Position numbers and translations under genes: made by a program. Below the pieces are notes generated by a model. That model was not told the origin of the DNA. It did not search any database and saw only the letters and a program-made list of their open reading frames with translations. Shown one piece after another: positions 1-14,100 of a DNA stretch of 64,000 bases. The DNA lies in the NCBI GenBank assembly GCA_014706295.1, contig JACSVZ010000002.1, positions 55,032,660-55,096,659 on the forward strand. The letters run 5' to 3'. This DNA comes from Lycocorax pyrrhopterus obiensis. Its lineage: Eukaryota > Chordata > Aves > Passeriformes > Paradisaeidae. Position 1 is the first letter of the stretch, and each line of letters opens with the position of its first letter.

Positions 1-3000
1 CTTTCCAGATTCAGCTGGTAGTAAATTGGTATTTACAGCAAAATTAATCATAAATGGGTGCCAGGTTGGTGGAGGTTTACTGTTTTTTACCTTAAGGAAA
101 AATAGGCATCATGCATCTTTCACAAAATTGAAAGTCCTACAATTTCAACTAGACCTATGTTAAAGTTGATGTCTATTTTTGATGTTAATTTCACATGCAG
201 AGAGAAGTGAAAAGGAAATTTATGTATTAAGAATGTATCTGTTTGGTCTAAAGAACAATTGTCATTCTAATGTCTGTGAAAATGCTTTGCATTAGTTGTC
301 TTTGAGTGTTAAGCCTCATTTGTAGTATCTTGATCATGAGTAAATAGTTAATAGAATGTAACCGATTAGACTTTTTCTAATGATTGTTCAGATAAAACCA
401 AAATGGTAAAAGCACAAAGTGTAAATGTTCTGAGTGCTTGCTGATATTATTTGAAGTATGGTCAGAGCTAAGATCAAACTGATGTCTTCACTCCTAGCTC
501 TTGTGATCATAAAATTGTAATTATTTCTTTTGGGTGCCCTATAGTTTGAATAATCAGGGATGGATTTTATGGTGGTGGTTCTAGAATCAGAGACTCTAAT
601 TCTTTCAGCCTGTGTTTAGTTTTAGCCATTAAAAATATTCTATTTATGGCATGGACTTCATAGACATCTTACCATAGTACTAAGAATTTCTACATATACA
701 ATTACTCTTGCAATTAATTTAATTTAAATTCTTCATATAAAATTGAATATTGTTACTAATGATTCCAGAGGGCACATGACACATATCCAACTTACATTAT
801 AGACATGTTTTCTATTATAGAGGAATGCAATAATAAAATTTATGATTTTGAGTAAACTATGCCCCTGTCTGAACTGGATGTCTGAGCAAAACATGGATTT
901 TTTTTTTTTCCTGATATTTTTACACTTCTGTGCCATTATCTTAGCAAAGAATCAAATATACATTAATTCTGTCTCATGCAGCAACCTTCTTACTATCATT
1001 CCTTTAGCATCTTCTAGCAAATAAGATTCTAATGCTATTTTGCTACCTGCTTGGTTTGTTTTGAACGACAGGCTCTTTAACAATTGCCAGGATGCTTATT
1101 TGCACAGACTTGGTGGTAGTGCTTAATAGTAGGCCTTGAATGTGGGAGTCTGCAAAAATTGACTGTCTTGAATGTATGTCATCTAAAAGCTCATCGGTGT
1201 AAGTTTGGTTCCAGCGATGGCTCCACAGGAAATTGAGTTCCTAAGGCTGCCCTGGTGTAAAATACTTCTCAGCTGTTTAAGTCAGAATGTGTAAAATGCA
1301 AAGGTATCAATTAGCAAAGATGGTGAATTTGTTCAGATGTTAAGAAGACCTTTCTTTCAGTACAGAGATAGCTGTAGTTACTTGTAAAATTTGTAGAACT
1401 TGTAGCACTTGTAGAAATGTAATAGATCTTTCCTGGTAACTACAGTACAGTTGACACTTTAGTATCATGTTCTTCTATATGATTTGAGGTATTACAAGCT
1501 TTTTCTTTTCCTGTAGTCAGACTGCTATATATTATGCCATGGTATGATGAGGAAGCTGTATATCTAGTAGTCCTCTAATTCTTCGGCAAAAACCTTCTTG
1601 TTTTGTGAAGTAATTTTACTGCAGTCTTGAAGCACAAGTATTTTCTTTTTGTATCTTTGGCTTTAGGCATTTGATTTTGGTGGTTTTTGAAGGGTTTTTG
1701 TTTGTTAGGGTTTTTAAATTGTTTTTCTAGAGTGTATTTGCATTACTTATCCCAGACTTGTCTAATCATCAAATATGCAGCCAGATTTGAGGCTGGATCT
1801 GAGCAGGTTTGTTTGGCTGAAAAGTCCTAGTACAATGTGGTTTCATTGGCTTATTTAATTTTATTTTATAGCACCTGAAGCTAAATGTTTGGACTGTCAC
1901 ATTTGGTGAGATCTAAAAAGTAGATAGCAAAGTAGTCTGACTTTTGGCTGTTTGTAAACTGTGGAGGAAAAAAAATCTCCATAAACCATATACAGCCTGA
2001 ATCTGAATTTATTTTCAAATTATTCTTCTTCCTTGCAATGTGTCTGTTTCTGTAAAATCTTACTTTTCTCAATTGAGCTGTTTCCTGTCAAACAGATAGT
2101 TATGTTTTGCCAGCTAATTAGCAAGGAATAAAAAGCTTAAATTTTTCTCCTCCTTTCTAATTTACTACAGGGGTTATGAGCAGATTGTGCCAATCCAGCA
2201 TGTGACTTTTTTACAGGAAGCACCCTTTCAAGAACAAATGTCCCTGGAATTAAAAATGAGTGCTATGTCCCAAGAAATAATCCTTGATTATGTAAGGCAT
2301 GTCACTTTTTTTTTTTGATGCTGCACTACAGAAATTTTTTGTTCTGCAACTGTTTGCTTGTTAAACCACAAAAGAAAGCCATGTTGGTGCAGATGTTAAA
2401 GTTCTGCAAAGAGGTATTAGAATAGTATTTTTTTTACAAAGGTGCATTGATATCTGTATTCCTGCTTTTTTGTTAGATACATGAATGTGTTAGTCATCAG
2501 TATTGCACATATTTTCATTCTAGCACTTCTATTTTTATATGTCCCCTTCTTAACTTTTTTTTACCGTTTTGATCGCTGTTACCCTGTGAAAGGGACGTGT
2601 TTGTTCTTTTAGTTTCTTGTTTAGTTATTTAGACACTATATTAATAAATTCTGTGAGAGTTTGTAGAGAGAAAGGTATTGTAGAAATTCCTGGTTAATCC
2701 AGTGTTCAAACTATTTCTGGTGGTTTAGAAATATCACTCTCTGATACACTTTCACCACTGAAATTAGTAGTGGTTTTGTTCTTTAAGGTTTTGAAAACTG
2801 ATCAGAGCAGGAACACAGGAAAAATGTAAGACTTAAAAAGAGGCAACTAAAAAGCCTTGATATTTCCTTTCTCTTTTCAGTGCACTCCAAATTTTAGTCT
2901 TGTAGGTTGGGTCTGGATTAGGTCAAAGCAATTAAATCATTTCAAGTAAATAAAGCATCTGGTGAAAAAGGCTCCTTGTCATGCTGTGTTTCCATCAAAA

Positions 3001-6000
3001 TGTTCTCTTAACCTGGAGTGTGGAGCATAGGGCTGGAAGAGATAAGCTCTTCTGTGGGTAGTAGCATTTGAAGGGGCATCACCATTGCAAAAATAATGGA
3101 TGGTTGAAAAGTAGATTTGGCTACTGTACCTTAGTCCGAGTTGCCTTTTTTGTCTCCTATCTGACCTTTTCCAAAGTACTTCTTTAAATCATGTCTCTTT
3201 TCCTTATTATTGAATAGCTGTACATTAGGTTATTTTTTAAAATGTAAAATGGGAGAAAAATGCTCAAAAAGTGTATTCTGTTTCACATATCTGGGCAGTC
3301 GGAAGAGAGATTGCTTCTCTCTGCATGGCTTTAAATTAAATTGGCCTTTCGGGGAGAATGGAAGGAAAAGTTACATAAATTCCAAGTACGAAGTTCTCCT
3401 TATTGATGAAGAAATGTATCATGCAAATAATTTATCAATTTGAGTCAGTAGGATGAGCATAGTAAATTATTTATTGAAGTTTAAATGGCATCTTTTCATA
3501 CATTAATTTGAAAAAAAAGTTTGCAGTGACTAGTAACATTATAATAAACATCATTAGAGGATTGACTTGCAGGAAAAAATGGATTATTGCTATATTCTTT
3601 TAGGATGTTCTGATTTTGAGTGAAAATTAGATACTTCATTTAATGAGCTATTAATATTAACCAGAAGTGCCTGTTCTATCTGTGTGTTCTGGAATACAGA
3701 AAAAGTAAAAATGCTGCTCTGCTTCCTACGTGAATTAAATGCAATTGCAAAGCTACTGTGTTAGCACGGTATGCAGATGTGGCTTTTCCAAAACACTAAA
3801 TGTATTTTTCTTTGTGGAATAACACAAAAAGCTGCAAAAAGAAAGTAACAGTGAAATTCAGCTCTTCCCTAGTGGTGGGTAGGTGAGCTTCAAAAACTGC
3901 TATTCCCAAAACTGCCCTGTCAGCTTTTCATATGCAGTAGATCACAAGGTGGCAACTGGGTTGCTTGAGTAGTGTTCACAGGGGAAACAAATGTTTGCCC
4001 AAGTTCCTTACTCAGCAAAAGGACAATAAAAGTAGAAATGTGTAGCTTCGTTGAGACTTGAACTGTGTTTGGATTTTTCTGTGCTGGAATTGGATTTGGA
4101 CATGGAAGATAAAACAGCCTATCCTGTGCTGCCTCTGTATGGTGCACTTTGTGTGGATGAACTGATCCTATGTTTTATAACAATGAAGTGGATTTGGAAG
4201 TTTCTGGTGTTCTTTGTTATGCACAAAACTACCAGTAAAATAAATTGATGGAAGTTGAAATGAAACCAAATTGTATTATATGGACTTCTTAGTGCTATTT
4301 TTTTAAACATGCCATTTATGAGGATTGCTCGTGTGCAGTATGTCATCTCTGTGTTACTTATGCTTCAAAACTTGGCTGGTGCCCAGCTCCTTCAAACCTG
4401 TAGGAGTAAATCTTCAATTGGTGTTGTGCAAATATAGTCTAATATTCTGTATGCCACAACAGTTTTGTGAAGAAATAAAATGCTCTCTGTTTTGTCTTTC
4501 ATCTGTGTGTCGTTTCATACCGTAAATACAGCCCATTTTGAGACATGTTCACAGGCAGCCATATCATCTTAATTCCGTGCTTCTGGTGTATATCTGCATT
4601 TTCCCAGGGTATTAAATAAATCCCTGTGGAAAATGCATGGGGAGAACAGCAATTTCTGTTGTGTGAAATTTTACCATCCTAATCCATATTTACCAATTTT
4701 ACAGCTAGGTACTGGAAAAGCATTGGTGATTTGCCTTATGAACAGTTGTAAAGGAACAAGATCAGAGGTTATTCACATTTTTCACTGAACTAACATTATA
4801 GTATTTTCACCACAGAATTAGGGGAAAATATTTTTAGCAGCGTAAGTCATAAGGTGTAGCAGCTGTTATAGTTTAGAAATTTCAGTCTTCGTGCTTTTTG
4901 TTTTCTTGTGTATCAGTAGTTGCAGAATTGAAATTAATTCTTGTGCAAATTGGAAACTTTAACGGGTTTCTAGCTTTTATTCACTATTTCTCTACCTGCT
5001 TTTGAACCAGTGACTTCAAGATGAAATGTTCTTTGCTATTCTCATTCTTAAACCAGAATTTTTTTTTCTGCTTTGTTAAAATTTTTCTGTAGGAACAAGT
5101 TTTTGATATGAAAGTAATGGAGGAAAAGAAGTTTATGCTCTCTCAGTGAGCTTCCAAAGGGTCTGGTAAAGTGCTCAGGATTTAAATTCAGCACAGTAAA
5201 TAAAACAACAACTTGCAATAAAATTGTATTCCAGTTTTGGTATTATCAAGCAGCCTAGTTAAAGGCCTTAGTCTGAGTTTTTCTTGGCATTCTGTTAGAG
5301 ATTTGACTGCATTGAGAGGAATTGAGTCAGGATCCTAATTCTGAAAATAGCATAGGTAGTCCCTTTATCACTGAGGTGGGAGCAGAAGTCTGGAAACCAT
5401 ATCCTCGGGATGGAGAAACGGTAATGGTGAAGCTGCACTTTGTAATAATTACACATCCTACTACAGTAATTCTTGTTTGCTCTGTGGCACTTGATTCCTC
5501 AGCACAAGAGGATATATAATCCAAAAGAGTGGGGGATGGAGTACTTTCTTCTGCTTGCTTCTGGAATTTTTTTCTTTTGAAGGAAGGCTGGGTAAGACCT
5601 AGAAATGGCCCTCAGGGAAAGTGTGTTTGCATCACTTTAGAACACAGAAGTCTTTTTAAATAACAAATATGGGGACATCTGCTTGAGGAGCTTTAGAAAA
5701 AGAGTTTGAGGTGCTATCTTTTTAAAGACTGAATTAGCTTCTAAATTATACTTTATGTGTTTCTTGATTGTACAGAGTAACAGTCTTCTAGAGGTTTTGC
5801 AACGATGAAAATGTAAATTTAAAATTTTTGTTGTGAATTTCCAGGTATTTTTTCAGAAATAATGATTATTTAAATTATTTCTAAACTATAACCTAGGTTC
5901 CAGTTGATGTGAGAAGAAGCAGGACTTGGGCTAGGTGTTTTTTCTGACTTCCATGTCAGAATGGCAGGCAATGGGTTGTCTTGTGTGCAGTTTCTTTCAA

Positions 6001-6203
6001 AAGTGGCAGCACCAGAGGCAAACACCAAAGAAGCTTGACGTTACAATGGAAGAACTTTGAGTAAATAGGTGCCTCCTTTACGATGATAGCATTATGTCCT
6101 CACTGCCCACCTCAGTAATTTGCATCTTTTTGACAATTCTGACTTCTAAAACTTTCCAAAGACAAACCTTCCTCCTACCCCCATTCTGACCAGATTTGGT
6201 CAT

Positions 6204-7355
6204 TGTCTCAGTTTGAAAGACAGGTGTTTGAAAGGCAGGAGCCTCCCTTGGAATGGAAAATATGACCCCCTCCCCTCTGAATTGTTATAATTTTGAAAAT
6301 AAGGGGCTTTTAGGCAAAGATATGAGAAAAAGAATAAGTTCTTTACTAGTATGTGTATGCATAGCAAGGCAAACAAATAACAACAATGGTAACAACAACA
6401 AACAAGAACACAAAACCCAAAAAGCAGCCTCTTCCTGCTCTTGGAGCGCTTTCCCCTTTGCTGCAGTTACAGCCACAGCCGGCAGGGGGCGATGGTGGCT
6501 CCCGGCCAGGCAGGGCAGGTGCGATGGTTCCCCCGGCCTGCAGGGGGCACTGTGCGCAGGTCTGGCCATCCCGCTCCACGTGCACAATGGGAGACCTGCT
6601 CGGCGGAAGGGATGGAAACGGGGCTTCCTTTACGAACCCCCAGGGGCACCCGATGCCGGTGCCCCCTCTGGATGGCAAGAGAAGCTGTAGCAGGGATGAG
6701 CAAACTCCTGGAGTGGTACATGAGATGTATCAGACACTCGGCAGCTGTAGCTGACACCGGGGGTCCTCCGGGCAGGCCAGGGGGTGTGAGTTACAGTGTA
6801 GCAAATACTCAGAGCAGTGGTAAAAAAGTGGCAGGGGAGGGGCAGCAACAGCCCTGCTCCCAGCAGGGCAGGGAGAGGCTCCCTGGGAGGGTGAGAGGGC
6901 TGGGGATCCCAGGGTTTTCCCCTGGGACGCTCCAACAGATGGTGGAAAGTCCCTCTTTAAGTGAGGTAGGGTGTTAACAAGGTTCCGGTGCAATGGCCGC
7001 TCCCATGAGCAGAACTCCACTCACGATAAAAGGCAACAGAAGACAGAACCCTGCAGTGGTGGTGAATTCTTCCCACAGCAACTGCAGCCTCCTTCCCATC
7101 CGAATGCCGAGAGAGCAAGGGAGAGCTCGGAGCTGCACCCAGCCCCTTCCCCTAACCCAATTCCTATGGTATCTCTGCCCTCCACGAGAAACCCCCAGGT
7201 AAAAAGCGAGAGGAGAGTAGCCTGCTGGACCCCTCCCTTGAGCTGTGGCCACTTGTCTCTCTTAAGTATCTGGTCGTTATTGTCTCCTAGCAACACATGT
7301 GGGGGAAAATTCCTTAAGAAAAAGAAGCAAAAGGAGAACTCCTAAAACCCCAACA
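6204..7355 (-). mobile_element. Solo LTR, family A copy 1 (avian ERV)
   Basis: A 1152-bp block with TG...CA termini is flanked by a perfect 5-bp target duplication, GTCAT at 6199-6203 and 7356-7360. It has no internal retroviral sequence, so it is a solo LTR left by recombination. The same family recurs at 58531-59709. Minus-strand orientation is inferred because that strand ends in CAAACTGAGACA, resembling the 3' ends of the other LTRs here. An AGTAAA that could serve as a weak polyadenylation signal lies at 6342-6347 on the minus strand. The interior (about 6430-6960) is GC-rich and supports overlapping open frames of up to 178 codons in several frames, a composition effect rather than genes. 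Confidence 0.88.
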
Positions 7356-10300
7356 GTCATCATCTTTAAATAAATTTTTCCTAGTGGTGCTGAGGAAGAA
7401 TAAGACTCTGCTGGTAGGCACACTTATTGCAATTAATAGTGGGTCCGATTACTTGAAGTTGCCCTGAAGAACGTATTTGCTTTTAGGGTAGAAGGAAGCG
7501 GACAAATGTCCAGAAATATTCCTGGGTTCCTTCTTATATCAAATAGATAATACACCAATTTAATGTGTAGGGTTCAAAACTTATACCCCTCATCCTTAAA
7601 GCACAAGTGATATTCTGATGCCTGCAGTCATAAGGCGGTAGTAGGATTTACAAAGACTGACTATTTTGTGCCTGTGAAATGGGAATATAACAAGGAAGAG
7701 GGGGAGAAGGCAAATTTATCTCATCATAGGTATAACCCAGTTGTTATCGTACTTAAAGTTGTGAGCAGGGTAAGCCATTTAGTAGGTAAAGGTTGGGAGT
7801 TTTTCTTCATTTTCATGTTCTCAAAAAACAAACAAAAAAACCTATTCATTGTTTTTACCAAGTAGTACAGGGTCTTTGATGTGATGTGAGGTGGAAGTCA
7901 AAGGGATCGCCGAACTGTGTTGTGACATAATGATGTTACTTCCTTAAATTCATCAACAGATGTTAGCAATTTGTTACAGTTTGCTGCTTAATATTTTCTA
8001 CTTTAAGATTATTAACCCTCCTGCATGTGTTAAGTCATGTGTTGCTCCCATGTGATATTTTCACTTGCAGTAGGTTTTTTTGCTAGACTTTTTTATTCAT
8101 TTGCCATATTCCCATGTATCGCAAATGGGAAGTGTGTTCATTTGCATATGTCAACCCTGAATTAGTAAATAAAATTCCTTTTTCCTTCCATGTATTATAG
8201 GAACATCCATGCTTTTAAGACGTGGAAAGAGGTCATGGAAATACAGGATGGTAGTTGTCTGCAATGCCAAATCCATTTGCTTAGTGGTCAGTCTTGATCT
8301 CTGTCCTCTGAATGTCTCTGAGCTGGTGTGGGTGTGCAGCTGAGGTGGAAGCTGTGGTCTGCCTTTTCCAAGAACCACCTATAGTATATTTGGTGAGCTG
8401 TTCATGCTGTATTCTGGTGTCCTGTGAATAGCTGTTTCATGTCAGGCTATAAGCAGTCATTAAAAACTCTGTCTAGGAAAGCTATGCCATGAGGGTTGCC
8501 TGGCTGGAAGTGAGCTTCCAGCTGAGGACATGGTAGTTTTGAAGAGGAAGATGGGGTTCCTGGCAGGCACACTGAAAAGTGTTGAAATTGGACTTGGAGT
8601 CTAGGCTGAGAGGGCTTGATAAAGTGTTTGAGGGGAGTTAGGGTATCAGCAAAGGTTGATCTGAGGGTTACAAGGGGATGGAGCAGAGGAGATTTGTAAG
8701 GGGGAGGCTAGGGGAAGACTTGTGAGCCTTCAGGACTCTGCAGTCTTAAAAGTGGAGGTTAAGTGGGAGCCAGCCCCTTTATGTGTTTTGGATAACTGGA
8801 TTATAGGCAGGATTGACTGGTACTTTGAAGGCAGTCCTTCAATCCTTTAACCTTCATAATATTGTGGCGGGCAGAGTCGCTGTTTTCCTTTTCCATTCAT
8901 GTCCCAAAGCTGAAAGTTTTGTCAGCAGACCTAGTCCTGCAGAGCTGCAGTAGAGAGTTGCTCTGCCTGCATCTTGTCTTGCTGTCTAAATCAGCAAGGT
9001 TGAAGAATTTACTTGTTGTCCTAGCTGAGCAAGGGTGTCTAAACTGAAGCCTTATTTCCAGGGTGAACAAACTGTACGGTTTGTCAAGCTTAATTACTGC
9101 CATTAGGTAGAAGAGGAGTATGGTAAGTCTCAATGTTTTAGCATACAGCTATTAGAAAATGATTTGGTGTGAAATACGGTAAAGAAGGAAGTGAGAAATG
9201 ATGCACATAGATATTCCTGGGATGATACTGAGAATATAAAGGCTTCTGTCTGATTATCTGGATTACCAGATTATCTGAGCCACATTTAGCCTAAATATGA
9301 TGTGGGTAGAGAAAACTAGAGATGACAGGTAAGTGAACATGCTTATCTGAGGCACTTGGTGTTAGATATTTTCCCCATAGATTTTGGGGAATGGGCTTCA
9401 GCAAATGTAAAATCAGGTTCATTTTTAAATCAGTATCTCTTTACCTTGAATGAATGGAGATAGCTGGGTCCTAACAAAGGTCTGAGAGCTGAACTGGAAA
9501 AGATAAAGACCAAAAATAGTCATAATTTCTTTATTGGGCCAAAGGAGGCATTATGACTCATTTGGTACAATTCCCCGGTGTAGAAATGATGTGAGGGTTT
9601 AAATAAAGTTTTATCTGTATCTTTTGTTGGGTAGTACTTGTCTCCTCTTGGAAATCTTATGGCAGTTAACCTTAAGTTTGTAAGGTGCTTGTTGGGCTCG
9701 CTTGTCCAAAGTAAGGTTTGCACAGACATCCTAGGTGCAATCTTGCCCTTCCAAGCAATGCTGGTGATATGAAGGGTTTACAGACAGCTGGGGGGGTCAG
9801 ATGATGATGTAAAACCCCACTGATGATGTGCCTTTCATAGCAGTCTGGTTAGAAGTCATCCATTTAGCTTCTCAGCAGGGCACCAGCCGCGTGGATAAGT
9901 ACTTTTTGCTCCCATGTCAAATAGGGGCTTTGTAGATGAAAGATCCTTTCCAGCCAGTCTCACAGGCCCTCAAAACTAAAGCTGAGACAGTCAGTCAGCA
10001 CCCTGATTAAGACATTATTTCCATTAAAAAATTAAGAGTTGGAGATGGCTATACCTTGGATCAAGTCAAGATGTCAAAACCAAGAAAGGTAATACATTAT
10101 GTTGGCAACTGAGTTCTGCTGAGTATTTTGCTGCACTTTGCCCTTCTGCATATATATAAGAGAAATAAGTAACTATCCCTGGAGACTTCATTTTGGGGCT
10201 TGAGGTCTTTTTATGTTTGTCATTGAATTTCTATAAGAAGTGAAGCTGCCCCCAGCAGAGCACTGAGGATGTGTTTCTTCATTTTTGCATAACTGAAAAC

Positions 10301-10719
10301 GTTCTGTGAACCTTTATTTTAACTCAAAAACAATTTGAGTTGGTTTCCTTGGTTCTACTGGAGATTTTCATATGGCGTGTAAACTAGTAATTCTGGAGCT
10401 CTGTCTAGTTGGTTTAATTTTTTTCTTCTGTGTGATAGTGATGACTATTTAAATAAATAAAAGTTCTGATTTCATACTAGGGTTTCTAAAGGTCTGACCT
10501 GTATTAAATGTCAGGAAGAGTTACTCTCACAAATTGCTAAGTAGTCTCTTCTCACTTTTTTGGAGTAATGTTGGGTTTGCGCTTTTTGCAGCAGAATGGG
10601 GTTCTTTGGTTTGGTTTTGGTTTTGAGGTTTTTTTAATGGGATTTTATGAAGTGTCTTAAACATAAAGTATTCAGATACACAGAGGCAGAGCACTTTGAA
10701 TGACCCAGTAAGCTAGGGG

Positions 10720-11178
10720 GTGTTCTGATTCAGGAATGGTACTCCCCACTTTAGTGCTCTCACTGAGACTCTACAAACTACATGCTGCTTGCTTGCTCCC
10801 CTCCTCTCCTTCCCCTGGCTGGAGAGGAGAGTAGGAGGCACAAAAGGGAAAGCTCACCGGTTGAGATAAGAACGATTTACTGAAAACAGCAGTGAGATAC
10901 GAAAATTAGCAGTAACTGCCACTGTACTAGTAACAAAAGTGTACAAAAGAGAGAGAGTGATTCACATGGAAAAATACTCACAGCTACTGTAGCTTGGAAC
11001 CAGCATTGCGAAACCTGTCCTTTGCTCAACCAGAAGGAACCCCTTCTCTTCAGGGAAGGATCCCCTTCCCTCCCCACACCTGGCAATGACATGAGGTGGT
11101 GTAGAATAGCCTCCGTGCCCTAGCCATGCCTCTCCTGGCTACTGCAAAAATTAACCCTGTCCTGGCCAGGAGGAAATG
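10720..11178 (-). mobile_element. Degenerate LTR fragment (avian ERV)
   Basis: This GC-richer island contains phrases typical of a common avian ERV LTR read on its antisense strand: an AAGCTCACCGGTTGAGATAA block near 10850, a TACTGAAAACAGCAGT block near 10880, and an AATTAACCCTGTCCTGGCC end near 11150. Termini and a target duplication could not be fixed, so the edges are approximate. It is probably an old solo LTR. Family assignment rests on remembered repeat consensus, not a search. Confidence 0.55.
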
Positions 11179-14100
11179 AGGTCATTTAACATTTTTCTTA
11201 TAATTTCTGAGATCAATGTAAACTTGAAAGAAAGCATGGAAAAAAAAGAAAATTAACTGTAGGGTTTTTATCTGGTTTTTTTTTTCAGACATAGCCTTTT
11301 AAGAAGGCCTATGATACTGGGGCCTTGTTGGAGTAGGGTGTGAATGTGTCTTCTTTGAAATTGCTTCAGTGATGGACCTCAGCTATCTTTGTATTGGAGT
11401 TTAAATGCTTTGCAGGATCAAAACTTGCAGGCATAAACAAGGCTGGAGTGGACACTTAGAGTAATTGGAATTCTAGCTGGGACTGGACAGAAGATGTGCA
11501 GCAAAGGGGAAGGACACTTGCCTTATAATGTATGCAATGTTTATTTCCATAAAGGCTTTGAAAAACTTTGAGGGCAAACCGTGTGGGAGGGGTGACACTT
11601 TGCTGTCAGTGCCTGTAACATAATTAGAGTATCTGTAATCAATAGAGCATGTAGTTCATGTGACAGACAGTCCTGTGGGCAGATCGTCTGCTGCAGGAGC
11701 AAATGTGGGCTAATGGAATAAGTCTGGGAACTGCCTACAGGTTCCTTCTGGAAATTTTCTTCACGAGGACTGATTTCAGATTTTTTTTTTCCTACTCATG
11801 ATTCCTACACAGTAGTTCCTGTAGGCAAAGCTAGGAAAGATGGGGCAGAATATCTGAAGAAAGTTGTGACCCTGTGTTCAGAAAGGCAGGTGAGCATCCC
11901 TCAGAGTGGCACTGGCCTGTTGAGACCTTGTTGCACATTTGTGGCTCTTAATTAGTTTTGTAAATCCATTCCAGAAGAAGAGTTGGTCGTGAGTAGGTGC
12001 TGGGTGTATGAAAAGGAATTTGTTTTCAGTTCAGGAGTGTTCAGCAATGCAACTGGAAGAGCTCTTAGTAGGAAGGGGTTTGTGTTAGTCTTAGGGGCTA
12101 ATTAGAGTATTTCATTCAGTTGGAAATGTGCTTTCAATGGGAAATGTTTATGGATACCTGTTCTTTGCAGCATATTTTTAGCAATATGACTGCCAGCTTT
12201 AGCATTAAAAGGCAAGTAGAAAATCAAATGGGTTATGAGTTTCAGGTTAGCATTCCTGTCATTGAAAAATGGTCTTTATTTATTTTACAACATCACAAAG
12301 GTATCTTCCTCCTGTCAGCTCTGTGGGTCTCCTTCCCTTTCAGAATTTAAGGCTGCCGTGTGTGGAGTGCTTTACACATTTTGTGCAGTATATATTTCTT
12401 TTTCTCTCAAAACATTTGTCAGGAATCTCAAAATTCAGTATTGTTGTTTCAGATAGTTTTAGGCATTAAATATTGAATTAGTAGTAAGTGGTGCTACAAA
12501 AAGCAGTGTTAACAAAATTTATTTTCAAATTTTTAGAGTCCTCTAGGATGGTTTAATTAAAAGTATCATACACTTAGTAAAAATCCATGTAAGTTCAGCA
12601 ATTGATTTTTTTATTATTATTTCCCTTAAAAAGGAAAGCTGTGAGTTCTCTTGTATAGGGTAAATGTCACTCTGTTTATATCTTAGCTTTGCCGCAAGTC
12701 AGGACTTGTACTATTCCTTTAGGTTGTCATAGAAACACAGCTAACTGACATCTCAACTCAGACTGCTCATGGTTTAATTTGTGGGTTTGCAAGATTATTA
12801 AAATTTAACAAAAATTATTGATTTACTTTTATTAACACTGGCTTGTGTTTACTGTAGAAGTTCAAACTGCATAAAAGCTTTTCCTGATAGAAAAATACCT
12901 TTAAAATTATTAAACTCTGATACTCTAAATAAGAGATCATCAAATGCATTTAATATATCAGAGTCTGAAGCAGTAGAGAAATCTTGAATTTTTGCAAATC
13001 ACCTTTTTCATTTCATTTGGTTTACAGTAAAGTGCCCCAACCTCATTTCAGTTCACCTTTTAGCTTGACTTTTATTTAACATAGAAGATACCTGTCAAGA
13101 AAGCGTGAAATAGGTACATCATCATGCCTAATATTTGGGAGTTTTCATTTTATTTACTTACTTTGAAGCCTGGCAGAACGCTTCGGTGCACTGACTTTTG
13201 AAAGTATATATTTTTTGTATATGCATGTGCAGAAAAAATTACTTAGTTTTCACTCATAAGTAAGACAGGCAAAACTTATTTTCAGTAACTTTATCTAATG
13301 GTCCATGGATGAATGATTTTATGCAAACTACTCAAGAGATTAGAATTAACTTTTCATGTTGGTTGCACATTGGGTGTCCAGACCCCAGCAACATGTGGGA
13401 TCTTATAGAAACTAGATGACTGGAGTTCAATTTTTACTTTTATGAATTTATTCAATGATTGCCCGTGCATTTCAAGTGTAATCTTTGTAAGCAATGTATA
13501 AAATGGAGTAATGTACTAATTGTTATAAAATGGACACATACTTCCTTACGCCCTCCTTCCATCACATGTATGCTTTTTACTTTGACTTTACCTCCTCCCT
13601 CGCCCTCGTAGCCCTTTATTAAGGATCTGTAGGCATGAGGAATTTGACTGATTTATATACAGACCTGTAATTTGACATTGTCATTCTGTCTAGTAACAAC
13701 TTTGTTCAGTGTTAGATTTACTGAATAAAATTGTTTCTTGGTGGACATTTTGACACCTCACTTCATACTCCTACGTCATGCGCTGCTGACATCCCTGTAT
13801 TAATCTCATTTGTATTCTGTCATAAAACTCTCACATAACATTTTAAAACAGACTCTCTTTGCAGCGTATTTCTATAAGCATGGGGCTAAATATTGGGTGT
13901 TTCCATAGCTTTGGATGGCTTTTTTGTGTTTTGTATGAGGTTATGTACATGTTACCATATATGATGGTAGCACACGTAGTAAATGGCCGTACTATTTAAC
14001 TTGGGAAAGACTGGCTTTAGTATTCCAAAGGCAATTTAAACAAAATATGTTTTATTAACCTGTTAACATGTCTCTCTCCCAAAATTATTTTTTGCATCAT

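Noticed and set aside
5322..5519. Possible exon (65 codons, starts with SQDPNSENSIGSPF)
   Set aside because: Protein-like look, but the acceptor lacks a pyrimidine tract and a stop lies just upstream in the same frame.
6253..7345. Overlapping open frames of 90-178 codons on both strands
   Set aside because: They sit inside a GC-rich solo LTR, occur in several frames at once and have no domain; stops are rare there because of composition. The same applies to 58685-59644.
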